Positions 1 to 12,695 of a stretch of 64,000 nt of DNA are shown here, piece after piece. The position numbers and the translations under genes are program-made. The notes under the pieces are model-generated. The model saw nothing but the letters and a program-made list of their open reading frames with translations. It was not told where the DNA came from and did no database searches. The stretch's first letter is position 1; every line of letters begins with the position of its first letter. This stretch comes from Photobacterium sp. TY1-4 (lineage in GTDB: Bacteria > Pseudomonadota > Gammaproteobacteria > Enterobacterales > Vibrionaceae), in the NCBI RefSeq assembly GCF_025398175.1, contig NZ_CP099734.1:2356001-2420000 (forward strand), written 5' to 3'.

Positions 1-830
1 CTGGTGCCTTCCAGTATCTCGGCCAGACCCTGACCTCCGCCCGACGCCTAAACGAAATTATCCAGGCCGAGCCGGACACGCCGTTTGATCCTAACGGTCA
101 TTCGAAGCGCGCCCGGGGTGATATCCGTCTCGACAAGGTTAGCTACACCTATTACGGCAGCGATCAACCGGTGCTGCGGGATGTCTCGCTAGAACTCAAG
201 CAGGGTGAAAAACTGGCGCTGCTGGGACGGACCGGCTGCGGTAAATCGACGCTGCTCCAACTGCTGACCCGGAACTGGGATCCGCAGCAAGGCAGCATTA
301 GCATTGACGGCATCGCCCTGCCAACCTGGCAGGAAAAGGCGCTGCGTGAGTCCATTACCGTCGTCAGCCAGCGCGTTGATGTGTTCAATGGTCCGCTGCG
401 TGAAAACCTGCTGCTGGCCAAACCGGACGGCACGGACGATGAATTCAAAGCGGTGCTGAATCAGGTTGGTCTGAGTACCCTGCTGGATGGCCAGGGGCTT
501 GACACCTGGTTGGGTGACGGGGGTCGTCAGATTTCCGGTGGTGAGCGTCGCCGGATCGGGATTGCCCGTGCCCTGCTGCACGATGCGCCGATCTTGTTGA
601 TGGATGAGCCGACCGAAGGGCTTGACCGCCGGACCGAACAGCAGATTATCAACCTACTGCTCGAGCACGCCAAAGAGAAAACCGTGCTGTTTATTACCCA
701 CCGCTTGGTGGGGCTGGAGCAAATGGATCAAATCTGCCTGATGGACGAAGGGGAGATCATCGAACGTGGCCAACATGCCACACTGCTGGCCCAAGGTGGC
801 CGGTACGCTGAGTTATGTAAGCGGATTTAA
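1..830 (+). CDS. cydC: CydC, ABC exporter subunit (3' part only)
   Basis: C-terminal ~275 residues of the CydC half of the CydDC heterodimeric ABC exporter, which sends cysteine and glutathione to the periplasm and is needed for cytochrome bd and c-type cytochrome assembly. The reading frame is open from the window edge, so the membrane domain is mostly missing. The first residues (AFQYLGQTLTSARRLNEI) match the end of the CydC transmembrane domain. The nucleotide-binding domain shows Walker A (GRTGCGKST), the signature (SGGERRR), Walker B followed by DEPTEGLD, and an H-loop (FITHRL). The order cydC-aat-infA-clpA is the gammaproteobacterial arrangement. A strong hairpin follows the stop codon. 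Confidence 0.93.
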   Translation, partial: GAFQYLGQTLTSARRLNEIIQAEPDTPFDPNGHSKRARGDIRLDKVSYTYYGSDQPVLRDVSLELKQGEKLALLGRTGCGKSTLLQLLTRNWDPQQGSISIDGIALPTWQEKALRESITVVSQRVDVFNGPLRENLLLAKPDGTDDEFKAVLNQVGLSTLLDGQGLDTWLGDGGRQISGGERRRIGIARALLHDAPILLMDEPTEGLDRRTEQQIINLLLEHAKEKTVLFITHRLVGLEQMDQICLMDEGEIIERGQHATLLAQGGRYAELCKRI

Positions 831-853
831 CCACGCTCATCGCACACCCACTG

Positions 854-884
854 AAAAAGCGAAAGGCCCGGCCTTTCGCTTTTT
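854..884. terminator. Bidirectional terminator between cydC and the glycine-zipper gene
   Basis: Perfect 14-bp inverted repeat AAAAAGCGAAAGGC (854-867) / GCCTTTCGCTTTTT (871-884) with a 3-nt loop. The A tract and T tract let it work for convergent transcription from both sides. Confidence 0.9.
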
Positions 885-959
885 TCATGCTTTCGGCCTT
901 CACCGGAGGCTGCAAACCAACCGATGCCGCAGGCCCCCAGCGCCCTTGCCTCCAAAAAT

Positions 960-1433
960 TCAGAACGTTTTATCGACCCGGACCCCATCGCGAAAATACA
1001 AGATTCGGATTGGATCACCGCGTTGGAACAGCATCTGCAGATCAACATCCTGGATCACATCAATCAGCCGTCCGCCTTCGGTTTGGATCAACAACTCAAC
1101 CAGCTGGCTGTGCACCATGATCTGCCGAGCCTGTCTATGATGGGCCACAGAAGCGCCAGCAACAGCACCCACTGCAGTTGCCACCTCCCGCCCGGTACCG
1201 CTGCCGAACTGGCTCCCGACCAAGCCACCAATCACCCCACCAAGCAACGTCTTCCAACCATCCCGCTCGGATGCCCGTATCTCCTGCTGGGTAATGTAAC
1301 GGACGGATTCAACCTCCCCAAAGACCACCTGCTCGACCGGACGCGCCTGGTTGCGCGGATACGGTGCTGCGCTCGCCAGTGAAGGAAACCAGATCAGGGG
1401 CAATAACAGTAACAATAATATTTTTCTCATCAT
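960..1433 (-). CDS. Exported glycine-zipper (2TM) envelope protein
   Basis: 157 residues. An N-terminal signal peptide (MMRKILLLLLLPLIWFPSLASA) ends in a plain signal peptidase I site with no lipobox cysteine. Residues ~62-97 hold a glycine-zipper stretch (GGVIGGLVGSQFGSGTG followed by AVGAVAGA) as in the SlyB/Pcp and 17-kDa antigen families, which associate with the outer membrane. Unlike SlyB it is not an obvious lipoprotein. Two adjacent ATGs (1433 and 1430) follow a GGGGAAA ribosome site, so either may be used. It is convergent with cydC and divergent from aat. The precise function is unknown. Confidence 0.75.
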   Translation of the reverse strand: MMRKILLLLLLPLIWFPSLASAAPYPRNQARPVEQVVFGEVESVRYITQQEIRASERDGWKTLLGGVIGGLVGSQFGSGTGREVATAVGAVAGASVAHHRQARQIMVHSQLVELLIQTEGGRLIDVIQDVDLQMLFQRGDPIRILYFRDGVRVDKTF

Positions 1434-1492
1434 ATAATTTCCCCAGTACGTCTTTTTCTTATTTCGTCTCGTACCCTTGCGACAACAGTATT

Positions 1493-2218
1493 ATGGCTAT
1501 TTATCTACCGGAGCTGGATCCGGCAACCACACATTTTCCCGTCATTGAAACTGCACTGGATGAGCCCAACGGCTTACTGGCCTTTGGCGGTGATTTGCGA
1601 CCAGAGCGCTTGGTTGCCGCATATCGCCAGGGGATTTTTCCCTGGTACTCCGAAGGTGAACCCATCTTATGGTGGAGCCCGGCACCTCGGGCGGTGTTCG
1701 TGCCGGCACAGTTTCAACCCAGTAAAAGCCTGCGTAAGTTTCTGCGCAAGTCAGGGTATCGGATCACCCTGAACCATGCCTGTCCGGAAGTGATCCGGCT
1801 GTGCGGCGACAGCCGGGGACCAGACCAAACCTGGATCACCCGCGACATGATGCAGGCTTACCAGCAATTACATCACCTCGGTTACTGCCATTCAGTTGAA
1901 GTATGGCAGGCTGATCAGCTCATCGGCGGACTGTATGGCGTCCAGGTCGGCACGGTGTTCTGCGGCGAGTCGATGTTCTCCCTAGCAGACAATGCGTCGA
2001 AAATTGCCTTATGGTTGTTTTGCGAGCATTTTACCGCCCACGGCGGCACGCTGGTTGACTGCCAAATGATGAACGATCACCTGGCCTCGCTGGGCGCGGA
2101 AGAACTCGAGCGTTCACCATTTATGCAACATTTACACACGCAAAGAGATGCCATACTCAAAGAAGGCTGTTACCAACCTCAGGTATTACATCAGATAACC
2201 TATGACCAGCTATCGTAA
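1493..2218 (+). CDS. aat: Leucyl/phenylalanyl-tRNA--protein transferase
   Basis: 241 residues. Transfers Leu or Phe from aminoacyl-tRNA to N-terminal Lys or Arg of proteins, making N-degrons for ClpS/ClpAP. The open frame extends upstream to 1364, but homology begins at the ATG at 1493 (MAIYLPELDPATTHFP), which is taken as the start. Typical family blocks are seen: NGLLAFGGDL, RQGIFPWY, ILWWSPAPRAVF and GGLYGVQVGTVFCGESMFS. Its 3' end overlaps bpt by 17 bases, so the two transferases are translationally linked. The recognition machinery, clpS-clpA, lies 1.2 kb downstream on the other strand, so the N-end-rule pathway is clustered here. Confidence 0.96.
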   Translation: MAIYLPELDPATTHFPVIETALDEPNGLLAFGGDLRPERLVAAYRQGIFPWYSEGEPILWWSPAPRAVFVPAQFQPSKSLRKFLRKSGYRITLNHACPEVIRLCGDSRGPDQTWITRDMMQAYQQLHHLGYCHSVEVWQADQLIGGLYGVQVGTVFCGESMFSLADNASKIALWLFCEHFTAHGGTLVDCQMMNDHLASLGAEELERSPFMQHLHTQRDAILKEGCYQPQVLHQITYDQLS

Positions 2219-2900
2219 TTTATCCCTTCGCATTGGGCTGACCCCGATCTCAAACTGTAACTATTTGCCCGAGGCACAAGAGCAGCTCGGAGTCGTGATG
2301 GATCATCACTGGTTAACTCCGGAAGGTTACGGACTATTAGTCGCTGCCGGGTACCGTCGCAGCGGCAGCGCCATCTACCGTCCGATGTGCCGCCTGTGTC
2401 AGGCGTGCACGCCTCTGCGGATTGACTGCCGGAACTTTCAGCCCTCCAAGAGCCAGAAGCGCCAGCTAAGCCAGATGAAGCAATTGCACTGGGAGTTCAA
2501 AGAGACCCTGGATGAAAACTGGTTTGTCCTGTACGAGAAATACATCCGGCTGCGCCATGCCGGCGGGAGTATGTATCCGGCCAATAAAGAGCAGTTTTTT
2601 GATTTTTGTACGGCTGCCTGGATGGATACACTTTTTTTGCACGTATATGAGCAGGATCAACTGGTCGCCGTGGCCGTCACCGATATGTTTGATGATGCCC
2701 TCAGCGCGGTGTACAGCTTCTTTGACCCGGACGCCACGCTGTCTCTGGGCACCTTGTGTGTGCTATACCAAATTCAGTACGCCCGCCAAACCGGTCGGGC
2801 TTGGCTGTACCCCGGTTATCAAATTGATGCTTGTAACGCCATGAACTATAAAGTGCGGTTTAAGCCATATCAAAAATTACGCGATGGGCACTGGGAATAG
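2202..2900 (+). CDS. bpt: Aspartate/glutamate leucyltransferase Bpt
   Basis: 232 residues. Leucyl-tRNA-protein transferase of the ATE1-like family that adds Leu to N-terminal Asp or Glu, converting secondary destabilising residues to ClpS substrates. The N-terminal cysteine cluster (C19, the CRLC pair and nearby C) and the GYRRSGSAIYRPMC block are characteristic, as are the C-terminal blocks YPGYQIDACNAMNYK and RFKPYQKL. The start lies inside aat (17-base overlap). E. coli lacks Bpt, while many Vibrionaceae carry aat-bpt in tandem. Confidence 0.94.
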   Translation: MTSYRNLSLRIGLTPISNCNYLPEAQEQLGVVMDHHWLTPEGYGLLVAAGYRRSGSAIYRPMCRLCQACTPLRIDCRNFQPSKSQKRQLSQMKQLHWEFKETLDENWFVLYEKYIRLRHAGGSMYPANKEQFFDFCTAAWMDTLFLHVYEQDQLVAVAVTDMFDDALSAVYSFFDPDATLSLGTLCVLYQIQYARQTGRAWLYPGYQIDACNAMNYKVRFKPYQKLRDGHWE

Positions 2901-2950
2901 CCCATCGCCATCACGATACGCGATTTATGGGAGAAAATACCGAACAGTAG

Positions 2951-2979
2951 CTGACAAAGCCCGGAAGCAAGGGTAAAAT
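2951..2979 (+). promoter_or_regulatory. infA sigma70-type promoter
   Basis: CTGACA at 2951-2956, a 17-bp spacer and TAAAAT at 2974-2979, located 84 bp before infA. A second weaker TTTACA-like element follows at about 2992. Confidence 0.6.
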
Positions 2980-3053
2980 TGCGGCCTAAACTTTACACTT
3001 AAACAGTTTCAAGGCATCATCCGGCCCGATCAGAAGCATGGCTGGTAGCCTAA

Positions 3054-3281
<228 letters not shown>

Positions 3282-3310
3282 TCTTATAACAAGATTAAAG
3301 AATACAAATA

Positions 3311-3338
3311 AAACCCGGCTCAGGCCGGGTTTTATTTA
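3311..3338 (+). terminator. infA terminator
   Basis: AAACCCGGC (3311-3319) pairs with GCCGGGTTT (3324-3332), followed by TTATTTATT. Confidence 0.85.
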
Positions 3339-3349
3339 TTCAACGCCCG

Positions 3350-3382
3350 AAAAATAAACAGCCGCCTCATTGGGCGGCTGTT
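3350..3382 (-). terminator. clpA terminator
   Basis: AACAGCCGCC (3357-3366) pairs with GGCGGCTGTT (3373-3382). Read on the minus strand the hairpin is followed by TTATTTTT, 40 bases after the clpA stop. Confidence 0.8.
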
Positions 3383-3424
3383 GTCCATCGCATATTCATG
3401 CAAATTAGCGACAAGAACAAACGG

Positions 3425-5689
3425 TTAGTGCGCCGGCTCCATTTCGCTGCTGAACTGAAAATCGAGCTTATCATCGATCAGGTCCACTCGGACCGAACCA
3501 CCGTTGATTAAGCTGCCAAACAACAACTCATTCGCCATCGGTTTTTTCAGGTTGTCCTGAATCACTCGGGCCATCGGACGCGCGCCCATCGATTTGTCGT
3601 AGCCTTTATTGGCCAGCCATTCACGCGCCGCAGAAGAGACTTCCATGGATACACCGCGTGCATCCAATTGCGCCTGCAATTCGACAATAAACTTGTCGAC
3701 CACCTGTGTGATGACAACTTTATCCAGGTGATTAAACCAGATAATGCCGTCCAGACGGTTGCGGAATTCTGGCGTGAAGACACGCTTGATCTCACCCATA
3801 GCGTCGGTGCTGTTATCCTGTTGAACCAAACCGATCGACTTACGAACCGTTTCTGTCACACCGGCATTAGTCGTCATCACCAGGATCACATTGCGGAAAT
3901 CAGCTTTGCGACCGTTGTTATCAGTCAATGTCCCATTGTCCATCACCTGCAGCAGCAGATTAAACACATCCGGGTGAGCTTTCTCGATTTCATCCAGCAA
4001 GACGACCGAGTGCGGATTCTTAATCACGGCATCCGTCAGCAGGCCACCCTGGTCATATCCGACATAACCCGGAGGTGCACCAATCAGGCGACTGACCGTG
4101 TGGCGCTCCATGTATTCGGACATATCAAAACGCAGCAGCTCAATCCCCAGGGTGCGTGCCAGTTGCACCGTCACCTCGGTTTTACCAACCCCGGTCGGAC
4201 CGGCAAACAGGAACGAACCCACAGGTTTATTCTCTGCACCCAGCCCGGCACGGCTCAACTTGATGGCTTCAGTCAACACATCAATGGCCGGATCCTGACC
4301 AAATACCAGCATTTTCAGCTTGCTGTCGAGTTTCTGCAACACATCCCGATCACTGGAAGATACGGATTTTTCCGGAATACGGGCCATTTTGGCGATCATC
4401 GCCTCAATATCACTGACATTAACCGTTTTCTTCCGCTTGCTGGCAGGGGCCAGACGGCAACGGGCACCGGCCTCATCAATCACATCAATGGCCTTATCCG
4501 GTAAGTGACGTTCATTGATATATTTGGCCGACAACTCAACCGCCGCACGGATCGCTTTATTGGTAAAGCGGACTTCGTGGTGCGCTTCGTATTTCGGTTT
4601 CAGACCCATCAGGATCTTGGTGGTATCATCCAGTGACGGCTCGATAATATCGATTTTCTGGAAGCGACGGGATAAGGCCCGCTCTTTATCGAAAATATTG
4701 CTGTATTCCTGATAGGTGGTCGAACCCATACAGCGGATCTTCCCGCTACTGAGCAACGGCTTAATCAGGTTGGCAGCATCCACCTGACCACCCGATGCCG
4801 CGCCGGCACCGATGATGGTGTGGATTTCATCGATAAACAGGATCGCGTGATCTTCTTTTTCCAACTGCTTCAAAATACCTTTGAAGCGTTTTTCAAAATC
4901 GCCCCGGTATTTGGTTCCGGCCAGCAACGAGCCGATATCCAGCGAATAAATCACACAGTCTTTGATGATGTCCGGTACCTGGCCTTCCACAATGCGCCAG
5001 GCCAGCCCCTCGGCAATCGCCGTTTTACCGACCCCGGCTTCCCCCACCAGCAGCGGGTTATTCTTACGGCGGCGGCACAGGACCTGAACGGTACGCTCCA
5101 ACTCCAAATCACGACCAATCAGCGGGTCTATTCCCCCTGCGCGGGCCAGTTGGTTCAGGTTGATTGCAAAGTTTTCCAGCTTGTCTTCGCTGTTTTGCTC
5201 CGCACGCGCCTCATCACCACCGACATCGGAGCCGTGCAAATCATCATTGTCGCTGTCTTTGACCGTACCATGGGAAATAAAGTTAACCACATCAAGGCGG
5301 CTGATATCACTTTTCTTCAGCAGGTAGGCGGCATGTGATTCCTGCTCGCTGAAAATTGCGACCAGAACATTGGCCCCGGTCACTTCACTGCGACCAGAGG
5401 ATTGGACGTGGAATACGGCACGTTGCAGCACCCGCTGAAAGCTCAGGGTTGGCTGAGTTTCCCGACTCTCATCATCGACCGGGATCAACGGCGTGGTCTG
5501 CTCAATAAAAGAGTCCAACTCTTTGCGTAACGTATCGAGATCGGCACGACAAGCAAGCAGTGCCTCTTGAGCCGCGGCATTTTCCAATAACGCCAGCAGC
5601 AAGTGCTCTACGGTCATAAATTCATGGCGCTTTTCTCGCGCCCTGGCGAATGCACCGTTCAAGCTCGCTTCAAGTTCTTTGTTTAGCAT
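3425..5689 (-). CDS. clpA: ClpA, ATPase/unfoldase of the ClpAP protease
   Basis: 754 residues, full length. Hexameric AAA+ unfoldase that feeds ClpP and takes N-degron substrates from ClpS. An N-terminal Clp-N repeat domain (~1-145) and an acidic linker (~150-175) are followed by D1 with Walker [10 protein letters not shown] and D2 with Walker [10 protein letters not shown] and arginine-finger blocks. The ClpP-docking IGL tripeptide is present in D2 (SIGLVQQD, near residue 610). It lies 45 bases after clpS on the same strand, the usual clpS-clpA operon. GGGGAGGTGCC provides a strong ribosome site. Confidence 0.98.
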   Translation of the reverse strand: MLNKELEASLNGAFARAREKRHEFMTVEHLLLALLENAAAQEALLACRADLDTLRKELDSFIEQTTPLIPVDDESRETQPTLSFQRVLQRAVFHVQSSGRSEVTGANVLVAIFSEQESHAAYLLKKSDISRLDVVNFISHGTVKDSDNDDLHGSDVGGDEARAEQNSEDKLENFAINLNQLARAGGIDPLIGRDLELERTVQVLCRRRKNNPLLVGEAGVGKTAIAEGLAWRIVEGQVPDIIKDCVIYSLDIGSLLAGTKYRGDFEKRFKGILKQLEKEDHAILFIDEIHTIIGAGAASGGQVDAANLIKPLLSSGKIRCMGSTTYQEYSNIFDKERALSRRFQKIDIIEPSLDDTTKILMGLKPKYEAHHEVRFTNKAIRAAVELSAKYINERHLPDKAIDVIDEAGARCRLAPASKRKKTVNVSDIEAMIAKMARIPEKSVSSSDRDVLQKLDSKLKMLVFGQDPAIDVLTEAIKLSRAGLGAENKPVGSFLFAGPTGVGKTEVTVQLARTLGIELLRFDMSEYMERHTVSRLIGAPPGYVGYDQGGLLTDAVIKNPHSVVLLDEIEKAHPDVFNLLLQVMDNGTLTDNNGRKADFRNVILVMTTNAGVTETVRKSIGLVQQDNSTDAMGEIKRVFTPEFRNRLDGIIWFNHLDKVVITQVVDKFIVELQAQLDARGVSMEVSSAAREWLANKGYDKSMGARPMARVIQDNLKKPMANELLFGSLINGGSVRVDLIDDKLDFQFSSEMEPAH

Positions 5690-5734
5690 AAGGCACCTCC
5701 CCTAAATACCACTCATAATGGTGTGCCGGAAAAA

Positions 5735-6055
5735 TTAAGCTTTTTCCATCGTACACAGTAGCGGATGTTCATGCTCCCTCGCATACATCATCACTTGTGC
5801 CACCTTCGTCTCGGCGACTTCAGCGGTAAAGGTTCCACAGATTGCTTTCCCTTCATAATGCACAGTAAGCATCAACTGTGTTGCTTTCTCCAGGTCCATG
5901 GAGAAGAACTTCTGTAACACTTCTATCACAAAATCCATCGGTGTGTAATCATCATTGTTCAGAATTACTTTATACATCGATGGCGGTTTTACCTGAGTGG
6001 CTTCCTCTTCCTGTACGTCAGACTCAGGTATAATCCATTCATATAGCTTGCTCAT
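5735..6055 (-). CDS. clpS: ClpS, N-recognin adaptor for ClpAP
   Basis: 106 residues. Binds primary N-degrons (Leu, Phe, Trp, Tyr) and delivers them to the ClpA N-domain. The core motif [20 protein letters not shown] and the downstream [13 protein letters not shown] block with AEVAETKV form the hydrophobic pocket region. The acidic N-terminal extension (ESDVQEEEA) is the part engaged by ClpA. It is first in the clpS-clpA unit and divergent from cspD. Confidence 0.97.
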   Translation of the reverse strand: MSKLYEWIIPESDVQEEEATQVKPPSMYKVILNNDDYTPMDFVIEVLQKFFSMDLEKATQLMLTVHYEGKAICGTFTAEVAETKVAQVMMYAREHEHPLLCTMEKA

Positions 6056-6280
6056 AGTTTCATCTTAGCCATTTGTTTACGTGCTTGCTACAACATCTTC
6101 TATACAAACCGAGTTTTTATGAAAATGTTACAATATGCACTTGACTGTCTAGCTCTTTTTACTAAAGTGTAACCTGTAGTAGATATAATCTGCATCAAAT
6201 TAGCATTAGTATTCAAGTCATGATAAAACTGCCTGATACTGATGCAAAATGGAACTTGAATGCAAAGAGGGATGTATAGC

Positions 6281-6502
6281 ATGGCAACAGGTACAGTTAA
6301 ATGGTTCAATAACGCCAAAGGTTTCGGTTTCATCTGCCCGGAAGAGGGCGAAGGCGATATCTTTGCACACTATTCAACTATCCAAATGGATGGATACCGC
6401 ACTCTCAAAGCTGGCCAACAAGTCAACTACACTGTTGAGACGGGTCCAAAAGGTTTCCATGCCAAAGAGATAGTCCCTGTCCAAAGCGATGCGGCGAAAT
6501 AA
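6281..6502 (+). CDS. cspD: CspD-type cold-shock-like protein
   Basis: 73 residues. Single OB-fold nucleic-acid-binding protein; CspD of E. coli is induced in stationary phase and inhibits replication. RNP1 (KGFGFI) and RNP2-like (IFAHYS) motifs are visible. The frame is open to 6260, but ATG 6281 is preferred: AGAGGG at 6266-6271 is spaced 9 bases from it and MATGTVKWFNNAKGFGF is the family N terminus. It is placed divergently from clpS as in enterics, which supports cspD over other csp paralogues. Confidence 0.93.
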   Translation: MATGTVKWFNNAKGFGFICPEEGEGDIFAHYSTIQMDGYRTLKAGQQVNYTVETGPKGFHAKEIVPVQSDAAK

Positions 6503-6534
6503 ACCCCGCCCCGCTTGATCACAGCGAATTGTAA

Positions 6535-6558
6535 GGTGAGCCGCGCTCACCTTTTTTT
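6535..6558 (+). terminator. cspD terminator
   Basis: GGTGAG (6535-6540), loop CCGCG, CTCACC (6546-6551), then seven T. Confidence 0.88.
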
Positions 6559-6816
6559 GACCGCTGCGACGGCTGCATCTTACCTCACCCGCTCTGGCAC
6601 TCAATCCTGTCAGCTACCATGCAATCCGGTCTCGGCTGCCGGCCTTTTTCACGCTCTGCTTCAACGTTTCTACGCTTGATTGCAACGTCCCAGAACTTTA
6701 CTGCAACGCCTCTACAATGATAAGCCAAAACGGCACAGGTGCATATCTGTCACACCATAAAGGGTGAACGCCATCGCTGCAAATTCATTCTGTCGGAAAA
6801 CGCCGGGCCACAGATA

Positions 6817-6846
6817 TAAAAAAGGCCCAGCCAGTGGCTGAGCCTT
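6817..6846 (-). terminator. icd terminator
   Basis: On the minus strand AAGGCTCAGCC / GGCTGGGCCTT with a short loop, followed by TTTTTATA, 20 bases after the icd stop. Confidence 0.85.
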
Positions 6847-6867
6847 CATCTTCATTCACAACGTGAA

Positions 6868-8121
6868 TTACTTCATTTGCTCGATCATGTCATCAGCAAA
6901 CTCAGAACACTTACGTAGCGTCGCGCCATCCATCTGACGTTCGAAGTCGTAAGTCACGGTCTTGTTGCGAATCGCACCTTCCATCGCAGCGATGATCAGG
7001 TCAGCCGATTCTGTCCAACCCATGTGGCGCAACATCATTTCAGCAGACAGGATCAGAGAGCCAGGGTTTACTTTGTCCTGACCGGCATACTTAGGCGCAG
7101 TCCCGTGTGTAGCTTCGAACAACGCAACGCCGTCACCGATGTTGGCCCCCGGAGCAATACCGATACCACCAACCTGTGCCGCCAAGGCATCAGAGATATA
7201 GTCACCGTTCAGGTTCATGGTGGCAATGACATCGTACTCCGCAGGGCGCAGCAGAATTTGCTGCAGGAATGCGTCAGCGATGCTGTCTTTGATGATGATT
7301 TCTTTGCCGGTGTTCGGATTCTTCAGCGTCATCCATGGACCACCGTCCAGCAACTCTGCACCGAACTCAGCCGCCACTTCGTAACCCCAGTCTTTGAAGG
7401 CACCTTCGGTGAACTTCATGATGTTACCTTTGTGAACGATAGTCAGTGAGTCACGATCGTTGTCAATGGTGTACTGAAGCGCAGCGCGAACCAGGCGCTT
7501 CGTGCCTTCTTCAGAAATTGGCTTGATCCCGATACCGCACTGCTGAGGGAAACGGATCTTCGTGGCACCCATTTCGTCTTGCAGGAATTTGATGACTTTA
7601 TCGGCTTCTGCAGTCCCGGCCTGGAACTCAACACCAGCATAGATATCTTCCGAGTTTTCACGGTAGATCACCATGTCCGTCAGTTCAGGCTGCTTCAGCG
7701 GGCTTGGTACGCCTTCAAAGTAACGGACCGGGCGGGCACAGATATACAGATCAAGCTCTTGACGCAGCGCAACGTTGAGAGAACGGATACCGCCACCGAC
7801 TGGCGTCGTCAATGGACCTTTGATAGCGACTTTGTATTCACGGATAAAGTCCAGGGTCTCTTGCGGTAGCCAGGCATCTTCACCGTAAACCTGAGTTGAT
7901 TTCTCACCGGTGTAGATTTCCATCCACTCAATCTTACGGTCACCGCCGTAAGCTTTCTCGACAGCCGCATCAACCACTTTGATCATTGCAGGGCTTACAT
8001 CAACACCAATCCCGTCCCCTTCAATGTAAGGGATGATCGGGTGATTAGGAACGACCAGTTTACCTTCTGCATCAACAGAAATTTTTTGACCTTCAACTGG
8101 TACTACTACTTTACTATCCAT
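6868..8121 (-). CDS. icd: NADP-dependent isocitrate dehydrogenase
   Basis: 417 residues. Oxidative decarboxylation of isocitrate to 2-oxoglutarate in the TCA cycle. The dimeric E. coli type is indicated by the loop [14 protein letters not shown], with S114 as the equivalent of the serine phosphorylated by AceK, and by the family signature [27 protein letters not shown]. Full length. Convergent with cspD and divergent from rluE, a conserved arrangement. AGGAG lies before the ATG on the minus strand. Confidence 0.98.
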   Translation of the reverse strand: MDSKVVVPVEGQKISVDAEGKLVVPNHPIIPYIEGDGIGVDVSPAMIKVVDAAVEKAYGGDRKIEWMEIYTGEKSTQVYGEDAWLPQETLDFIREYKVAIKGPLTTPVGGGIRSLNVALRQELDLYICARPVRYFEGVPSPLKQPELTDMVIYRENSEDIYAGVEFQAGTAEADKVIKFLQDEMGATKIRFPQQCGIGIKPISEEGTKRLVRAALQYTIDNDRDSLTIVHKGNIMKFTEGAFKDWGYEVAAEFGAELLDGGPWMTLKNPNTGKEIIIKDSIADAFLQQILLRPAEYDVIATMNLNGDYISDALAAQVGGIGIAPGANIGDGVALFEATHGTAPKYAGQDKVNPGSLILSAEMMLRHMGWTESADLIIAAMEGAIRNKTVTYDFERQMDGATLRKCSEFADDMIEQMK

Positions 8122-8216
8122 TTAAATCTCCTAGCGTCCATTTGTTATCTTTTTGTAAGATGCGCGCAAATCATACTTGAAATTTTGTCGATACGCCAAT
8201 CGGGTTCATTTTCGCG

Positions 8217-8222
8217 TATAAT
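8217..8222 (+). promoter_or_regulatory. rluE -10 element
   Basis: TATAAT at 8217-8222 with no good -35 hexamer. It places the transcript start near 8229, which argues against start codons at 8221 and 8233 for rluE. Confidence 0.5.
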
Positions 8223-8262
8223 GGGCAGTTCAATGTCACTATCCGCACTAAGCACGCTATTT

Positions 8263-8907
8263 ATGAAGCCAAACACCGCTGCCCGTCAACCGAAACGTGT
8301 TCAGAATGAGCGTCGGTCGTCAAGAAAACTAAATCAACCCAAACGCCCGCGCGAACCGAGGAAGATCATTTTATTTAACAAACCTTATAACGTTTTGACC
8401 CAGTTCAGCGGAGAACCGGGGGATAAAACACTGGCTGATTTCATCCCCGTCAAAGACGTTTATCCGGCAGGACGGCTGGACAAAGACAGTGAAGGATTAC
8501 TGGTGTTGACCAACGACGGTATCTTGCAGGCCCGGCTGACCCAACCGAAATCCAAACAACCCAAAACTTACTGGGTCCAGGTCGAAGGAGCCCCGGACGA
8601 AGCCGATTTGGCGCTCCTTCGCCACGGGGTGGCACTTAAAGACGGCCCGACCCTACCCGCCGAGGTGGAAGTGATCGCCGCGCCAGACGTGTGGGAACGA
8701 AATCCACCGATCCGGGAGCGTAAGAACATCCCGACCACTTGGCTGGCAATTACCTTAAAAGAAGGCCGCAACCGCCAGGTGCGCCGAATGACCGCCCATA
8801 TCGGCTTTCCGACCCTGCGCCTGATCCGCTATCAAATGGCCGACTGGCGCGTTGACGGCCTGGCCCCGGGCGAATGGCGCGAGGTCACCCTGACCGAGAC
8901 GTCATAA
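8263..8907 (+). CDS. rluE: 23S rRNA pseudouridine(2457) synthase RluE
   Basis: 214 residues. Isomerises U2457 of 23S rRNA in the peptidyl-transferase region. The RsuA/RluB/E/F family catalytic motif [17 protein letters not shown] (the first Asp is the catalytic one) follows [11 protein letters not shown], and the C-terminal block [21 protein letters not shown] is typical. The frame is open upstream to 8041, but the TATAAT at 8217-8222 implies the ATG at 8263 ([14 protein letters not shown]) as start. The basic N-terminal tail matches RluE orthologues. Divergent from icd as in E. coli. Confidence 0.93.
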   Translation: MKPNTAARQPKRVQNERRSSRKLNQPKRPREPRKIILFNKPYNVLTQFSGEPGDKTLADFIPVKDVYPAGRLDKDSEGLLVLTNDGILQARLTQPKSKQPKTYWVQVEGAPDEADLALLRHGVALKDGPTLPAEVEVIAAPDVWERNPPIRERKNIPTTWLAITLKEGRNRQVRRMTAHIGFPTLRLIRYQMADWRVDGLAPGEWREVTLTETS

Positions 8908-10366
<1,459 letters not shown>

Positions 10367-10390
10367 AGGGATAAAAGGGAGTTGTCACTC

Positions 10391-11008
10391 GTGGCACATA
10401 GTGTATATGACCGTACCATTGCGTTTGCCGGGATCTGCCAGGCCGTAAAACTTGTCCAGAACGTTGCCCGTGACGGTCAGTGCGACCGTGATGCACTGGA
10501 AACCTGCCTCAACAGTATCGTGGTCACTGATCCGGCCAATACCGTTGAGATTTACGGCAATGAAGCCAACCTGCGGCTTGGCCTGGAAACCCTGTCAGCC
10601 GAAATCGACAGTACGCCATCCGGCAACGAGCTGACCCGCTATCTGGTCAGTGTGATGGCGCTGGAGCGCAAACTGTCCGGGCGTCGTGACAGCATGGCGC
10701 AACTGGGGGATCGCATCGAGACCGCCAAGCGCCAGTTGGATCATTTCGAGCTGATGGAAGAGCAGATGATCAGCAATCTGGCGAGCATTTACCTCGATAC
10801 CATCAGCCCGCTTGGCCCGCGAATTCAGGTCACCGGTACGCCCGCGCACCTACAACAGCCAAGCGTACAGCACAAGGTTCGGGCCCTGCTGCTGGCTGCC
10901 GTGCGCAGTGCCGTATTGTGGCGCCAGGTCGGAGGCAAACGCCGCCACTTGATTTTTGGCCGTAAACAAATGATGGAGCAGGCAAAAATATTGCTCGCCC
11001 GAAACTAA
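10391..11008 (+). CDS. hflD: HflD, high-frequency lysogenisation protein homologue
   Basis: 205 residues. A mostly helical, peripherally membrane-associated protein; E. coli HflD binds phage lambda CII, and its cellular role is not settled. GTG at 10391 ([23 protein letters not shown]) is chosen over TTG at 10382 because AGGGAG at 10376-10381 is 9 bases from the GTG but abuts the TTG. Family block [12 protein letters not shown] is present. Co-transcribed with mnmA, and purB follows after 120 bases. Confidence 0.93.
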   Translation: MAHSVYDRTIAFAGICQAVKLVQNVARDGQCDRDALETCLNSIVVTDPANTVEIYGNEANLRLGLETLSAEIDSTPSGNELTRYLVSVMALERKLSGRRDSMAQLGDRIETAKRQLDHFELMEEQMISNLASIYLDTISPLGPRIQVTGTPAHLQQPSVQHKVRALLLAAVRSAVLWRQVGGKRRHLIFGRKQMMEQAKILLARN

Positions 11009-11113
11009 GTACATCCCAGGTGCCGCCCGGTTATCCGCGGCACCTGATACAGCCGCCGTCCATTCAGAGATGAAGCCTGACGGCGACAACAGATATTGAC
11101 TAACCCCTTTTAA

Positions 11114-12496
<1,383 letters not shown>

Positions 12497-12516
12497 GCAC
12501 TCGCACACAGACCATC

Positions 12517-12541
12517 AAGGCCAGCACTGCTGGCCTTTTTC
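12517..12541 (+). terminator. purB terminator
   Basis: AAGGCCAGCA (12517-12526) pairs with TGCTGGCCTT (12528-12537), followed by TTT. Confidence 0.9.
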
Positions 12542-12611
12542 ATATCTCCCCTTTTTAAAATCAATTTTATTTTCTTTATAATCAACAAATTGAAATAAAC
12601 ATATATTTTTA

Positions 12612-12631
12612 ATGCAACTTTAAACTTGCAT
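12612..12631. promoter_or_regulatory. Second inverted repeat in the norV promoter
   Basis: ATGCAA (12612-12617), 8-nt spacer CTTTAAAC, TTGCAT (12626-12631). It lies 18 bp upstream of the NsrR-like site. The regulator is unknown; an adjoining ATCAA (12630-12634) is only half an FNR site. Confidence 0.35.
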
Positions 12632-12645
12632 CAAACCACCCCCGC

Positions 12646-12676
12646 GATTAACATGCATTGAAAATACATGTTAATC
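12646..12676. promoter_or_regulatory. NsrR-type operator upstream of norVW
   Basis: The 11-1-11 inverted repeat AACATGCATTG (12650-12660), A, AAATACATGTT (12662-12672) fits the known NsrR consensus (ATGCATTT-n-AAATGCAT). Outer flanks GATTAACATG and CATGTTAATC extend the palindrome to 31 bp. It ends 19 bp before the norV ATG, a repressor-like position. No NorR-type sigma54 promoter is seen. Confidence 0.7.
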
Positions 12677-12695
12677 GTTATCTTAGGTAGGTTGT

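Larger units (their letters stand above)
6503..6867. other. Intergenic region cspD/icd
   Basis: 365 bases. Holds the two terminators listed separately at its ends (6535-6558 and 6817-6846). The middle is T/C-rich with several CAACG words; I see no gene or recognisable RNA there. Confidence 0.6.

Noticed and set aside
3668..4504. 278-codon open frame antisense to clpA
   Set aside because: Shadow frame of a high-confidence gene; no ribosome site or domain.
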